A program made the translations under genes and the position numbers. Shown here in pieces: positions 1 through 15,500 of a DNA stretch of 64,000 nucleotides. The notes beneath the pieces are model-generated. The model was not told the DNA's origin, made no database searches, and was given only the letters and a program-made list of their open reading frames with translations. Each line of letters starts with the position of its first letter. The stretch's first letter is position 1. Source of the stretch: Siphonodentalium dalli (Eukaryota; Mollusca; Scaphopoda; Gadilida; Siphonodentaliidae); contig CP136064.1 of NCBI GenBank assembly GCA_032622095.1, forward strand, positions 133,679,129-133,743,128. The letters are read 5' to 3'.

Positions 1-1642
1 TATGGCGCTGACTGTACTGACTGAGTTTACATAATACAATGACAGTGACCCTGTATAACCTGTTTCATCAAAATATTGCCTGCTTACATCAGGTCCATCA
101 ATAGAAAATAAATAGCCAACCGAGTTTGCATGTTTTCAAAAGAAATACACATCCTAGATCAGAGAGACCCCCAATTTCACATAAATGTGCATTTGGCAAC
201 GTATCATTTTATTCTCATTTTATCCAATGTATCTTTACGTCCAAGTAAGGTGGCCACTAATTTTGCAGTGTTTTGTCAATCATAACTTTTGTGATGTGTA
301 AGTTGAGGCTGGTTAGTCCATTATATCAACTAGATGAAACATTTCTTGACTATTGTCTGTATTGAAACTAACTCTGCCAGTCACTGACGAGCTAATACTT
401 TCACAAATTTGGCAAACTGACAAAGATCCAAATAAAAACTGACAAGATATGTCGATCAACTCTTACCAACCAGCTGATAATTCAGAGACCAGCTTAGATA
501 TTTCAAATCGGGGAAGTCACTTCTCCATGTTTGGAGAAGTGGACTGAAGTAAAAATGGCTAAAGTTCAATTGACACCACAACATCACCCTTCTATGACCC
601 AACAAGTATCATTCAACACAAGAGCCCATTTATAAAACCATAAAGTGAGTAAGATCACCATTATAATCAGCAAATATACTTTAAATATGCTGTTGGGGCA
701 TATGCATACTGGTATATGAGAGAGAAGTCTAATAGGGAGAATAGGCACATTTTATGGAGAAGATATCTCCCATGTCGCCCTCTCGTCTAGTCCCCGAGAT
801 GATTACAATCACATACTGACACACTCCGAAATTGACAGATCTATAATAGCAGATTTAGTGCCAAATGCCAAACTTGCAAAAGTCAAAATTTCTTAACTAC
901 AGAAAGTTCAGTCTTCTCTCGATGTTTTCCGGCGATTCATTATCATTCTCATATCGGGACGGATTAAACTAGTCAACAGCATGTTCTTCCTGCACCACAC
1001 ACAATCAAATGCACACTTGCTATGAATAATATACAAAACAAGCAATTGAAGCATGAAAAAAGAACACGAATCTTAACTTTTAAAACCGGATGTTCCAAGG
1101 CGAGGGGCGATAATTTGGATGACCAAATATGCCAACCCTAAAATAGTCCCCCGAAAGTTGAGGAATAAAACTTGTTAATCTTTCTTTCTTGCTGATAATA
1201 CTTAAGTCATGTGGACATATACCTCACTTCAGTCCATCTAAATTGTAAATAACTTTTTTTTAACCAATATGTATGTTGTGTTGACATTTGAACTGGTAAC
1301 TGTTACTAATGAAGGAACATTCCATTATTTAAAATGTAAGGGGGGATGCATAAGTGTGTGAGCACTATATATGGGCAAGATAGCATGGATGTTTGTTGCG
1401 ATTCTATATAGTGCTGATGAACACCCCATGTAATCACCTCAGGTGCGCATTTGAAATGTGTCCTGGAACTAGATTTATGATGTCATTAAAGGGGGACTGT
1501 ACACTAAATCTAGCCATTTATAGGATCATCTCCTTTTATACTCAACAAAATATATGCAACAAATGAATGCATTTGATCCATGGATTATTGCAAAATACAC
1601 TCATGTGCTCTTTGAACGATGCAAATAACATAGTAATTGTAA
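1..1642. other. UGGT intron, no feature recognised
   Basis: This is AT-rich intronic sequence downstream (in gene direction) of the last visible UGGT exon. I looked on the minus strand for the next UGGT exon and found none. No terminal repeats or recognisable element ends are visible. Confidence 0.5.
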
Positions 1643-2292
1643 TGAAAGTGTCAATGACACTATAGCTCAACATGGGAATGAGTTCATTTTTTGCTGAGCA
1701 ATGAATAGAAGGAAAATAAACAAGAGATCACCCTGAAAATCCATATGACGTTTGGTGTTGATTGGATGAGGGATGTGGTCTGTAGTGTGCGCCAAAGGAT
1801 TTTGTCATTACAAAGAGTATATTCCAAGATGGACGCTGGCCGCCATGTTTTTCAATGAATTTCAGTCAAAATAGGAGGCTCCCATTTAGAGGTCACCCCG
1901 AAAATCCATATGAAGTATGGTGATCATCAGATGAGGAATGTGGCCATGTTTTTCATTGAAAATCATTCAAATTTGATTGCTTCCATCTACATGTGATCAC
2001 AATCTTACCTGCAAAATAAAACAAATTATCTGGCCATAAATACAGGCTATAGGGTGTGCCGATGGATTCAAATTTGAAATCCAAAATGGTTGCTGGTGGC
2101 CATATTTTTCATCGAAATTCGGAAAAATTTGACAGCTCCCATCTTTAGGTCACCCTGAAGATACACATGAAGTTTGGTGAAGATCGGATAAGGGATGCAG
2201 CCTGTAGGGTGTGCCAAAAGAAATTGTTGATGCACGCACGAATGCCAACCAATGGTAATATCTCAAACTTTACATTGCAATGTTGAGCTAAT
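1643..2292 (+). mobile_element. Helentron-like family A, copy 1
   Basis: The 5' cap is the 13-bp palindrome GTGTCAATGACAC (1648-1660) followed by TATAGCTCAAC. The interior holds about three degenerate cores of roughly 160 bp that carry 'CAAGATGG...GGCCATGTTTTTC'. The 3' end has a small hairpin (TTTACATTGCAATGTTGAGC) and then TAA. It is a diverged copy and encodes no protein. Confidence 0.8.
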
Positions 2293-2679
2293 AAAAAAGA
2301 GTTTATGGCTCGAATTAGTGTACAGTACCTCTTTGACATCAAAAGGTTTTCCGTAATTGTTTCAGAACATGTCGCCTTTTTCAGAAAGCTCATTTCAACA
2401 TTTTCAGAAAATTACTTTCAGGAAAGTCAAGACATTTCTGACTTTGCGGAAATAGCATAAGCATCTTTCAAAATATTTCTTAAATTTGTATGTAACGTTT
2501 CAGTAATTTTGCGGAAAACTAATGACGTTTTTCGGAAAATATGCAGAAAAATTAAGACAGTATCGGAAAACTCCACTTAACAGAAAATTGCTGTATATGT
2601 TCAATGGGGGCACCTGTTTGAAACTGTGCATACATATGTATGTTATGCATGGACCATTCTATGATCATTAAAATATAAG

Positions 2680-3234
2680 GACTCTTTGCCACCCAACCTC
2701 TCCTTAGTAACGGTTACCAGACAACTACCCGGCATTAGCAAGAAACTGCAATTATGATGCAGCTATATGTCCTATATATAACACCACATTTTGCTTAAAA
2801 CGCATGTTTTTGTCATTTACAACCTATGTTCTGCGCATGCGCATATATTCCTACCCGATACTATAGCGGGTAGACATTCCATATACACACCCTGACCACC
2901 GCCGATGTCTGTGGGGCCATTTAAACATATATTAGTGGGTATGTCGTGCATAAGTACTCTATAAACCATTTATTTCGCATTTCGCTGCTCTGCGAATGCG
3001 CGAAGAAATCAACTTGATATGCGATCGAGGCCCTTCACCATATAATTATAATTTGAACAGGCTTTTTATATTTGATATATATAACTAGAGTTTAGACGTC
3101 GATTTGTTATTGAATCGCATAGCTATAAACTATAAACATGTGGCGGTCGTTATAATGGCCTGTTCAGCGGCCGGTATACCGGCCGCTAGGGTATTTGGAG
3201 GTTCACGCAGCGGCCGCTGGAGTTCAAAGGGTTA
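2680..3234. mobile_element. piggyBac-like (TTAA) element, fragment
   Basis: The right end is GGAGTTCAAAGGG then TTAA (3231-3234), identical in type to the ends of the elements at 4882 and 11743. The interior has the shared 'CCTTAGTAACGGTTACCAGA' type motif and GGCCGC-rich subterminal sequence. The matching left end is not visible, so the copy is truncated or too diverged. Confidence 0.55.
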
Positions 3235-3458
3235 AGATGTGCCCTTATAGACAAAAATATGGAAAAAATAATGGAAAATCCCAAAATGCTCATCTTGTCA
3301 GCTACCCAGTAAAGATATTATGCATGGGGACACCCAAAACTATTGTAATCCATTGAGACATAAACTTTATATGCCAAAACCAGGTTCAGTGCCTTGGCGG
3401 CCAGACCATAACTCTCAAAGAATCATAAAGAATATGGGCCTTGTGTCTATTTACTGAC

Positions 3459-3572
3459 CGTTAGAATTCTCGCCTTTCCTGGTGAGGTATTTCATATTGC
3501 CTTCCAAGGCAGCCGTCATTTCTCTGCTATTTAGTAGCTTGAACATATCTGGTCTATCATGCACACCTGACT
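3459..3572 (-). CDS. UGGT1: UGGT exon o (approach to Trx4)
   Basis: This 114-bp exon (phase 1 in, phase 1 out) is the last UGGT exon in the window. It encodes MFKLLNSREMTAALEGNMKY and LTRKGENSN, aligned with human RFTILDSQGKTAAVANSMNY and LTKKGMSS. The donor is GTCAGT. The next conserved block (human RPVTFWIVGDFD) is not present between 1 and 3400, so it lies beyond the window. Confidence 0.9.
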
Positions 3573-6500
3573 CTGTAATTTGAACTTGGTTAATACTTAG
3601 TTTATATACTCAAAACATTTGATGAACAATTCTGATTTTAGCATTGCTTTTTAAGCTTCAGACATCTAGATCTCAGATAAAAGAAAGATAAAAGGAAGAA
3701 ACATTAAAAAAAAGATATATTTAAAAAGCTGATAATTCTTATGTGGACCGCTTGAAAAAATAGCAATCCCTAGTTAGGTTTTAGCTTTCCAACCTGGGCA
3801 TAGTCACACGCATAAGACTGACAATTATTGTCTCAAAATGAATTATAATTTATATTTAGTTTCAAAAAGTTGTCTTTGAAGTTTCATAAAATACTCACCC
3901 ATGTCATCAGTGAAATCTAACGTGAGTGCAGGAGTGGAGAGGACTCTTGAGTTGAGACGAGGCATCACATTATCTTTATCCATGATGAAGTCGAGAATGT
4001 TCATCTGGTCATAGATGTGGCCCTGATTGCAAAGATATGTTGGTCTTAAAATCATGTCTTCTCGGTGTTCGCAGTTTCCATTTTACTATAAGTCAGTTTG
4101 ATGCAAATTATAGAGAGATTCGTCAAACTTATTTGCCAACATTAATACCAAAGTTTACACTAATATCGAAGGTTGCATTTTTGTAATGACCATGTATAGT
4201 GAGGTATAATTATTTCCTGATAAAACATGAAGTAAAACTCCAGAACTGAAAATGCTAACAATGTTATCGAACGCTCTTTTGAAATCACTCCTCATAATAA
4301 ACATCCACACCAAATAACCCATGGCCGAGATATATGCCAGGATGGACGGACAGATGCATAGACATATGTACAGACAGACAAAGTAAATCTAGTATAATAT
4401 GCGGCGGTATAAATTTAAATGGAGACGAACAGTTAATAAATGGTTCAATAAATACAGAAGTGAAGTGATGGATATCTTACCTGGTAGACATCACTTTGCA
4501 TTTGAGTAGTGGCATCCAGCACTTCAGCCACAATACCCTCCTCAAAAGTTGATGATTTCAGATGCTTGCGATTCAGTGCAACTCCATTAATTAAAACCTG
4601 GGGAAATTCACTGAGACCAGACCGTTGTAAAAAGTCTGCTGCAGCCTGCAAGAAAGGATTCATGTATCAAAGGTAGGTGCAGCTAAAAGAACCTCTGCAT
4701 AAAAAAGCCAAGATGGCCCATTTAGTCCTGGTGAATCATCTGAAGGAAACATTAACGGACATAACAATTTGTAAGCAGTTAAAGCCCCTCATGGTCTTCG
4801 TATAAGTTCTGGTTAAAACAAAACATATTGAAATTCCTTATCAAATCACGAGCATAACATTATCAAGTGTGAAAGCATTAACCCTTTGAGCCCGAGAGAC
4901 TGGAATACCAGTCCAATCCTTATATTCCTATAACCCGGAATACCGAATCAAACAATTTTTTACACTGAATTACAGCACAGTAAATGCACATATCAACTCA
5001 AATTGACGCTTATTTTGTAGCTATAATTGCATTTTACTATCAATTCTGAGTAGTTGCCAAGCAACTGTTACCAGGGAGTGATCAAGTTTCCTGATCTCAA
5101 AAATACATACCTGTAAATTTTCAGATCTGTGGCACATTTGAAAACAACCAGCATAATACAATTGAATGTTCAGGGCAATGGTTCCAGTCGATCATTTGGG
5201 GTATTTGCTTAGTAACCGTAGATACCCTTAAATAATAGTCAGGTTCATTCTTCTGGCCAGATATATCTCAAATTTCACAATAGAGTATTGACTGTATCGA
5301 AAACACCATTTACTAGGGTTGAATTAGGACGATAATAGCTATAATTGCATTTTACTTTCAATACCGGGTAGTTGCCTAGCAACCGTTGATAGGGATTGAT
5401 CGTGTGGCAAAGTATCCCGAACTTAAAATACTCAGTGGTCCATGGGGAACATACCTGTAAAGTTTCAGACCTATGGCACTTGAACATGCCTAAACACTGT
5501 CTACAATAAGTTAAAATACCTCTGGAAGCCCCAGGTCAGAGTGCTGATTGTTGAGGAGAGCCATGGTTCAAAGGGTTAACAATTATTCCATACAAAAGAG
5601 ATTTTCAACCAAAACAATGGAATTAATATTCGTAAAATTTTCTTGAAAACCAGATATCTTACTTCCACAATTGCAATGGGCGTGGTTTTGTGGCCGGTCA
5701 TTGAACAGAGGACAGTGTTGGAAATCAGGAGTTGAGTTTTCGGTCTACATTGCACAGATGATCACATAAACCTTTTGGCTGCTATACATCCATACTGGAT
5801 GATCACATAAACCTTTTGGCTGCTATACATCCGTACTGAATATGGACGTAGAATATCATACTGTGTACAGACCTATTTCAGCACAATTCATAACCATTAT
5901 TCACAACTTGGAACTCAGAGACTGGTGCATTGGAATCATTGAATCTCCAAGTTTTTAACAGTGTATGATGTTAAAAGGATTGTGAATGATAATAGCCTTT
6001 TATTTCAACGGAGTCAGCCTTATATAGGGTTTTCGTGATTTTCCTGTTATATGTTTCCACAAGAAAATAGCCATAATGTTAACGGCCAAGCACGCATAAT
6101 CATGCCCTACCGGAGTGTTTCACATCACTTTAAATGTTAATAAAATGGGAGTTTTATTACAAGAACACCACATATTTATGCTATATACAACACACTTAAT
6201 GCATTGTGTTTATCCATTCAAGTTTGATGGACTTTGTGCCTACAAAATGGAGATTAATCTGACTTCGTTAATGGCGCATACGCCATCCCGATATTCTGGG
6301 AATTTCCTTATAGAGTGTACGTAATGTCATCACGATAATCCAAGGAATTTCCATGTAGGGGGTGTGTAACATCATCCTGGTATTTTGGGAATAACCTTTG
6401 AAAGAGATTAATAATAGAATGCTCATCATATCTATACATTTATTGAATCTTGGATTGGTATAGGAAGCAGTATTTTTAATTGGCCTCAAGTTTCAACAAA

Positions 6501-9500
6501 ATGAATATAATTTGCAAAAAAAGGCCAACAGAAAACAGAAAAAAGACATCAACTAGAGCTCCCAAAATATTAGCACACTAGCACTTTCAACATCGCTGGT
6601 GGTGTCTGCTGAGAATATCTGAAAATATGTCGTTCAATCTAATCCATTAGGAGTAGAATATAAACTTGATATTTTGTTTTATACCTTTCTCATTGTGTTG
6701 TACTCGTTGTCTGCACCAAACACCATTTCCTTATCAGCATCTGGATAGTTTTCTTCGAACAACTTCATTATCAGAGATGGCTTGATCTCCTCTTCAAGCT
6801 CATAAACCTTCCAAGATATCAGTTAAGATACAATAGTTAGACATTTTGGGACATAATCTCATAAATTACTCAACTTCCTGTTTTCTTCATTAGTTATTTG
6901 TAACACTCTGTTTTATACAGTAATATATCAAACCAAATAGCCCATCTTACAGCCAAAATCCGGTAAAAAACTGATATGCTAATTAATGTGAAACACTAAA
7001 AATATATTGACGATTATATTTGATCGACTACAGATGCCCTTCACATAATATACGTGGCTAAATCTTAACACCAAAACGACTGATTGGATGTCTCACCGCT
7101 TTAGTGAAGCATATGTGAAAAGGTAACATGCATTAAATTCAGCACTTCTCAACAGCTGGGGTAATAATGTGGATGTCAAATGCACTTATAGCCTCTAATT
7201 ATAATCTCCATATAAATATATCCATTATTATTATTAACCTTCACTATTAGGTAGTTTGACATTTCTATAGGAGAACATAGTCTTTCTTACATTACTTCAT
7301 TTCTTCCTCATGGTTCTTAACATAGAATTTGCAACTCTTTAACACGTTCACTGCCAACGCCCATTCAATTACATACAAAATGTATGAGATAACTCATAGT
7401 TGACAGTGAACATGTTAAAAGGCTGTTCTGGGCTGCAGAGCACATGTATATGAGAATGATAAAAATGCTCACATCAGTAATAAACGACAGAGCTTTGGAT
7501 GGTTTCTCTTCCTGCATCAGATAGTTATATGCCCTAGAGAAGGCAACACCGCTGTCTGTCTTACCATCTACAGCCGGGTCAAAGTTCACAGCAAAAATAA
7601 CAGCAATTCTATAATTGAAATGAAGAACAGTAAAAATATATATAAGAATAATTAATATGATTATGCAGCTTCAGGTTTTCTTTTTGACGTGTTTAGGCAT
7701 GAAAGAGTGGTGGACACCAAAACATTATAAAGAGTGAAAACACTCACATTAATTGAGTGCAATATTTTGCATTTCTGATAAAATTCCAACAATTATGTCC
7801 CTCTTTCTGTCTAATATTAAGTACACAAGCTTTGTTTACATGAGCGCACATGTACATACTGTCAATTATGAGTGGTGTTCTCATATTCTCACATAAATAA
7901 ATTTTATTTCATCCCACCTTTGGTATTTCAATATGCCATTTACTACAAGTCAAGTGTAAACAGATCCAATGGTTCCATGACTTCACCAAACTATATTGAA
8001 TATATCTGCATAATTCTCAGTACCATATTATCAGTTCTCAATCAACTTTCCATCAATAAAAGTCAGTTTAATAGATTTGGATGAGGAAACATTAACCCTG
8101 CTATTAAGGGAAATAGCATCTAACTTAACCCTTTACCCATTAGGGATATTATAAACGTCACTGGCCACAACCAACAGTGAAAGGTGATAACATCGTCATC
8201 CCAGTCAATGGAACGCTTTGCTGACGTCAAATTATTCAGAAGAAATCAGTATTTATTTATGACATTATATTACATTATTGATGTTGTTTATCTTTATCTA
8301 AATTCATTTTAATACTTAGGTAGAATTTTTTTCCAGAGTTGTGAATCCCCCTACAGTATAGTACAATGAAAATTTATTAGGTTTTATATTGAGATTTATG
8401 ATAATATCAATTTAAAAAACAAACAAAAGATAAGTTTTTATCAATATTAATTTCTCCGTCTGCAATAATCACAAAATTTTGGGGAGTAACCCAGAGTTTA
8501 TCATATTTTAAACAATGGCTGTGCGTTGAAATGATACATAAAATACATTATCAAGTTGCATGATACAATCCTTGGATATTTACATGTGAATGCAGTTTAA
8601 AATATCTGCTTTATTAGTCAAACCATTCCACATGTTATCATTGATGACATCGCAGCACATGTACGTATGTTTCGTTTGTTTACCTCAGTCTATCTTGAAA
8701 GTGAATCACATGATACACATCAGTATTTTAACCTTCATATCGCTGTTATCAGCTGATGTCAATACCTTCAAAAATTCCTTTGTACCTATTGCGGTCCAGA
8801 AAAGAACCTTCTCTCAGTGAAATTGTGCCACCGTGTGCAATTTAACCTTGCTGCGAATGTCTCATGTGTGTTCAAATAAACATACTAATTTTTACTAGGT
8901 CATTTCTTTTATTTTTAATATCAGAATCTGGCGAATTTACCTGAGTATATCCTAGTGTTAATGCATAGTGGATATGAACTTTAGTACTAACAGAAGAAAC
9001 AAATAATCAGTGCTGACAAAAAAAAAACCTCATGAATCTAACACGTCAAGTACTTGGGTTTGACCCAGTTACAATATCTTGGCACATTTCCAATTCCATC
9101 GATCATGTCCATCGTAAATTGTCAAGTCATTTGAAAAAGATTGATTGGCTATTTAGGTTGATAATTACTTTCTCTTAGTGTATATCTGAGATACCAAACT
9201 AATTAATAGCAAGCAAGACATCTTTCCGAAAAATGATGACGATATTTTCTAAAAATAAATTGGATTCTGAGTAACATGTTATGCCGACCCTGATGAAGTG
9301 ATGATGCGATTCCGAAAATAGATCTGTCTGCTCAATTAGGTGTGCTGAATACACCGTTAAAGTTGACAAATATAATTTGGTACATACACAACTTGATATT
9401 CCAATAGAGTTAATTTAGTTCGCTTAACCCATTGAACCCTGGCTCCCCACAACGATCGACACCCTGACCCTGGGCTCCCAGTGGTATTTTTTATATTGTG

Positions 9501-12500
9501 GCCAGTGTTTAGATGTATGGTGTTGTTTATGTTCAAGTGGTGTCACATTTCTGAAACTTTAGATGTATGTTCCCCATGGACCACTGATTATTTTACGATC
9601 TGGTTACATTGCCACGTGGTAACGGTTGCTAGGCATCTACCCGATATTGAAAGTAAAATACAATTATAGCTTTTACGGTCGTAATTCAGCCCAAGGAAAT
9701 GGCGTTTTTGATGCAGTCAACACCCTATTGTGAAATTTGAGATATATCTGGCCAGAAGTCTGATCCTAACATGTATTCAAGTGTAGCAACGGTTGCTAAG
9801 CAAATACCCAAAATGACCGAATGACACCCTTGCCCTGTGAATCCAATTGTATTATGCACCAATTTAGACATTCTTGGCATGCACATGCTGATGGTTATGT
9901 TCAAATGGTGCTACAGGTCTGAAATTTTACAGGTATGTTCCCATGGGCCACTGTGTATTTTTTTTAGAACGGTATACTTTGCCACACGATCACTCCCTGG
10001 TAACGGTTTCTAAGTGACTACCTGGAACTGAAAGTATAATGCAATTATAGCTTATAGCGTCGTATAATTCCGCGCTAAGAAACAGCATTTTCTATGCAGT
10101 CAATACCCTATTGTGAAACTGGAGATACATCAGGTCAGACGATTGAACCTACATGTAGTTTGTATTTAACGGTATCAACGGTTGCTAAGCATATAGCCCA
10201 AGTGATAGAATGATACCACTTCCCTGTGCATTCAATGGCATTACGTCCCATTTAGACATTTTAGACATTTTAGGGCACGTTGATGGTCATGTTCAAATGG
10301 TGCCACGAGTCTTAAACTTTACATAATTGCTCAATAATGCACGATTTGACCACGTGTTTGTAATGTGCATGCGCAAGCAGATCGGACTAGATGGTATTGT
10401 GACCATGCAACCCATTTCCACAGTACTACTCTGGTGCAATGTCAAAATGTGCAGCTGTATATCGCAAATTTATGTACTATGGCGATCCTTGATGTGATTT
10501 CACAAAAATCCATACATTTATCATTTTATCCTATGCGCATGCGTGAAACAAATCGACTCAAATAAGAAACTGCGTGCGCCTTCCTCAAATATGACAGAAC
10601 ACTGATTATGTATGCAATACTAATTTAAACCAAAAAGAGTGATCGAAATGGTGTCTTTCTACAATCCTGCGAACCACGCAACAATGTAGAGCTTTACCCG
10701 AATCTCTTCAAATAATGTACGTTTGTTGAATTCTGCGCTGTGCGAATGCGCATGTTTTTCTGCCCCAACTAGTCGGCAACAAACTCATAACCATGCACCC
10801 ATGGCACTGCTGAAGTTCCTTGGGATCATTTACATAGATATAAGTGGATATACCAATGGTTATAACATGTATACACATGATACATAGGTTTATGATGTCA
10901 CTGAATGCTGCTGGCCGCTTTTGCAGCCAGTCGGGTGTATGAACGTTTTCTGGCTGGCCGCTTTTGCGGCCAGTTGGGTTCAAAGGGTTAAAATGATAAA
11001 TATGTTTCAAAAAGGTATTGATAATTATAAGATTGAAATTGGCGCCTAGCTTTGAAAAGACACACGTTGTCGGAAACTGCTAGAACGTAATATTTTTCCA
11101 GAAGCTTCTACTGAGTTCCTCTCATTGCTATTGAATAAATTTTAAATAATATACAATAGATATCTGATATAAATAATTGAAATTAGTTCCATGTTTGGTT
11201 AATTTAAAAAAAATTGGATTATAGACATTTTTCTTATAGACTTTGGTGACTGATAGAATAAATGGTAACTCTCGACAGGGAAACATCCCAGTTACGCAAA
11301 CGTTGAGATTTCACTTATCTGTAGCCGATTTAGGACTAGTAAAATATATTTATATCGCACTATTTGTAAATAAAAAATCAGTATCTAAGAAATAATACAT
11401 AATCCAATATAAATTTAAAGTTGTTGGATATCACTCATATTGACCTCGCAGCCCTGCAGAATGCAGTCAACAAGAAAGCGTCCCCGACAACAGGTGACAA
11501 ATGAGAAGTTGGCATTGCTAATATTTTTTTTGTTGAAAATTAAGCTATGTTAATGAGTTTACAGGGCGAAAATCTTCAAGAACTGAATCAAAAGTACAAA
11601 AAAGTGAAAGATGGCTATAACGCAGGGTTGTCAATAGGTACTGGTACCGGTACCGGAACCGGCGGTAATCAGGAATTAAATTGGTACCGGTTCTGATGTC
11701 GAGTACTGACGGTTCTCGGTACTGATTGTTGATTTCTATTAACCCTTTGAACCCGACAGAACGGAATACCGGTCCAATCCTTATATTCCTATATCCCGGG
11801 AGACCGTAATACCGGTCCGGAAATCAGACGATATTTGACACGAACTTACAGCTCAATAAACGCACATATCAACTAGAATTGTACTTCTACTTTGCACACA
11901 CGTGTCACATGTATACCCACGTGACTTTGATCGACAAACTGACGACAGAGGGTTTGTATCTTCGCGCATGCGCAGAGGCCTATTTCGAGAAAAAAAACCT
12001 ACTTTTTATCGTCGGAAAAGAGGAAGTATTTTGTTAGAAATTTCGCGATCAAAGTCCAAATTAACTAGAATAGTGCTTCTATACTTCGCGCGAATGAGTC
12101 CCATGTTCACACCTCTGATATATTAGCAGCCAAATTGGAAACAGGGGGTCTGTTTCTTCGCGCACACACACAGGTGCATTTTGAGAAACGCCTTCTATTG
12201 TAGGCAAAGTGTAAGAATTTCGTTATAAATATATAGTGCGACCAAAGGAAGCCGCAATATATCTATATCCATGTACATGTATATTGAACGTGGAATAGAC
12301 TGTCTCGTTGGAATATATTATGACATATTTCACCGCACACTTATTCAGTTAGCATAGTAGATTGCCGTATAGTTGAGCATGCATACATGTATATACGTCC
12401 CAAGTGAGCTTTATGAGTTACGTCGTCGGAACACTACATAACGTCAGGCGCCTCGGGTTGGAGTCATTTAACGTTCAGGACGTCAGGGTTCAAAGGGTTA

Positions 12501-15500
12501 ATATACATCTTAACAAATATAAAGTGTTAATTAAGCAGCTCAACATCGCGCCAAACAAAACTGCGATTGGTCATCGTGATATCGTTAGCACATTCAAACG
12601 TCAAAGGCACAGTATGCCGCACTATGACAACTTGTCACTATATTGACAGAATGCATGCATTGTGTAGGCGCTTGTGATAACTGTATTTCTTGGATGTGGC
12701 TGGAATGCCGCCGGATGCAATTCTGCATGTGCCGTTTCGCGGTATCAATTTATGACACATGCATCATTTGAGAGGAGTCTGTTGGGCACTGACAAGGTCA
12801 CAAGGCGCAAAAGTGCCAAACACCCAAATTACCATCTATGGATATATATATTATGACATGGATGTCGACACTGTATAACTCGAATGACAGGATATTTGTG
12901 AATTGTGAGTCGTGACATGGAGGCATGGACAACCAGGGCAGAGTTACCCGAGTAGTATGACGTAATGATTCTTATGATCACATGAGTGACATCTATTGAG
13001 TTTTATTTTCCCTTGTTTTAACTTTTATTGTGATATAAAGTTAATGCCACAGACAGAGAGTGTATTTGACAATTTTCTCTCTAAATCTATTTCAAATTTT
13101 CGAACTAACCAACTACAACTAGGCTTACTGGTAACGACTTTGGTTTCATTGGGTGACATCATTTATGAAATTACAACATGCGAGTAATATGGCCGATTAG
13201 TGAGTTCTCTAATTAATTACCACGCAAATAAAATGGTGTACCGTGTATCCACAATGATAGCCAACCCAGTAGTCAAACATACATGTGTACATTCGTTCCA
13301 CTCTGTATTCCGTCTTTTAAAAAATTCTCCCTTTGCGACTTGCCGAAAACTGCCGCAGACAACAACTTAATCGTAAATGTCGTTGCGATTTTTATTTTCG
13401 TTGTTTGACTAAACCTCGAACTTAACAAATAATTGATGATGGAACACCACGAAACAAAAGTTATTTGCCGTATAAAAGTCCACTCAATGAGTACCGATAC
13501 CGACCCGGTTTGCAGTACTGAACATAAGTACGGAACCGGTACCGAAAGTTGTGGTACCGTCGGTACTTTGACAACCCTGCTATAACGGTATTATAATCTC
13601 AGCTTTCCAAAGATAACAAACCTATTGGTTTTTTATTTTCTCAAATGTGGTGCCAAAACAGAGAGGAACACAATGTCCTTTTTTTCCGAGTGCTAAAAGT
13701 TGTTCTGACAATAAGCCGTCAATCGGTAAAAGTCTTTCTGTCCGATATGCTGACGGGTGGTAAATTCTTCTGTTGGGATTAGGGCTAAGGAAAAATGACA
13801 ATAATCATTTGCTTTTTGAGGAAAAGGAGGTTTAAGACTTGAAGAAAAATGATCTTGGAAATGGAGATGATAAATGGTCTAAGTGTCAACCTATAATGCT
13901 ATTCAGGATAATCTCATAGGAGACACTGATAATCAATTGATAAAATCACTTACCTGAATGGAGCGTTATGAACTAAGAAAGCTTCTGTTGTTTTTATCAA
14001 TTCCTGGCTTTCTTTTTCCATTGGATCTACGATCAAGACCTATAAATCAAAAATAACATTTATCAAGATTTACCAAATCATAAATAGCTTACTATCACTA
14101 CCTTTGAAATCAGAAGAAAAGGAAGGTTAATACCCACATGTCTCCCAAAGGGTGTTATTTTTTGGAATGAGAAAATTAAAATACTGGCAAATAATCATTG
14201 GACAAATATTTGACATTGAACCAGCTTGAACTGTATATTTTGTAAACACTTTTCCATCAAAGCGAACATGACCAAAATGTTAACATGACAGGCACCTTCT
14301 CAAACGTAGGTCATATACAAACTTTTCATGAAATTCTACCAAATAGTATTGAGTTTATAAAACCCCTCACTTTGAAGTGGATAAAAATTATAACTGGTCA
14401 GGAACTTTCTCAAATATATATATAAAATAACAAATTCCATACAGTTCATTCAAAGTTTATACAAGTTATCATACAGACAACAAATATTTCGGGCTGAATA
14501 AGGGCTAAATGGATGACACTCATCTTTATAATCTCCCAAAATGTTTTCTCAGGGAACAAATAGGGACATGACTGACAAAATTGACCAACCAAAATTCAAC
14601 CATGAACTGTGACAATCATTTAAGCAGTCATTTTACCAGTTGTGCAATAATTTTACCAATAAATTACCAGTGCACGTCATTGTTTTCAGGCCACAGCTTG
14701 GAGGCCGGTGACATAGCAAGGTGACCCCTTCAAACAAGGAACAGGTGACTACTAATTAAATATATGCCTATTGGTAAAGCGGCTATTTAGAAATTATTCA
14801 ATAGAATGTTTGACAGTTCATTTGAAAGCCCTGATGATGAACATCCGTAATCAAGATCCTATGATCCATGGCTGAGATATATACTCAGGCAGACAGACAA
14901 AAAATCATCATTTCCAAATAAATGATGATGAATAACTCTAGAACGGAAAACCTGAACAAAAGGATTAAACACTCTACTGAAGATCCTTATTAGTGACGAA
15001 CATCTGTACCATATTTCATTGAGATCCAACAACCTGTGGTTGAGATATCTGCTCAGACAGACAACTAGACATATGGATGGCAAGACAGACGGAGGATCGA
15101 ATGCATGTAATCCAGTATACCCACCATTTCCTTCTGTCATGGGGGCATAATGATCTCTGCAAGGGAAGGCAAATTACTGCTTTCCAAAGTAGTCAAATCA
15201 CGTGTGGATTATGCCTCTGATTATCGGTGGATGAGTAGGAAATGACAGTTCATTTGCCTATGCACAGTAATTTTACACTACCAGAAGTAAGTAGCAACTA
15301 AATCCCTTTTGGTAGCACTACTCTAACATAGAATTTTCAAATTTAAGATATTTCTCCATAAATATTGAATAATTTCATTGCTTCAAGAGCGATATATATT
15401 TTTAAAAGATTAGTACCCTAAGGTAGCTAGTTTGCTTAACCTCTATGTTATCAAATGAGAGCTTAGAGCTACATCAATGAAAGGCACTATACAAATTATC

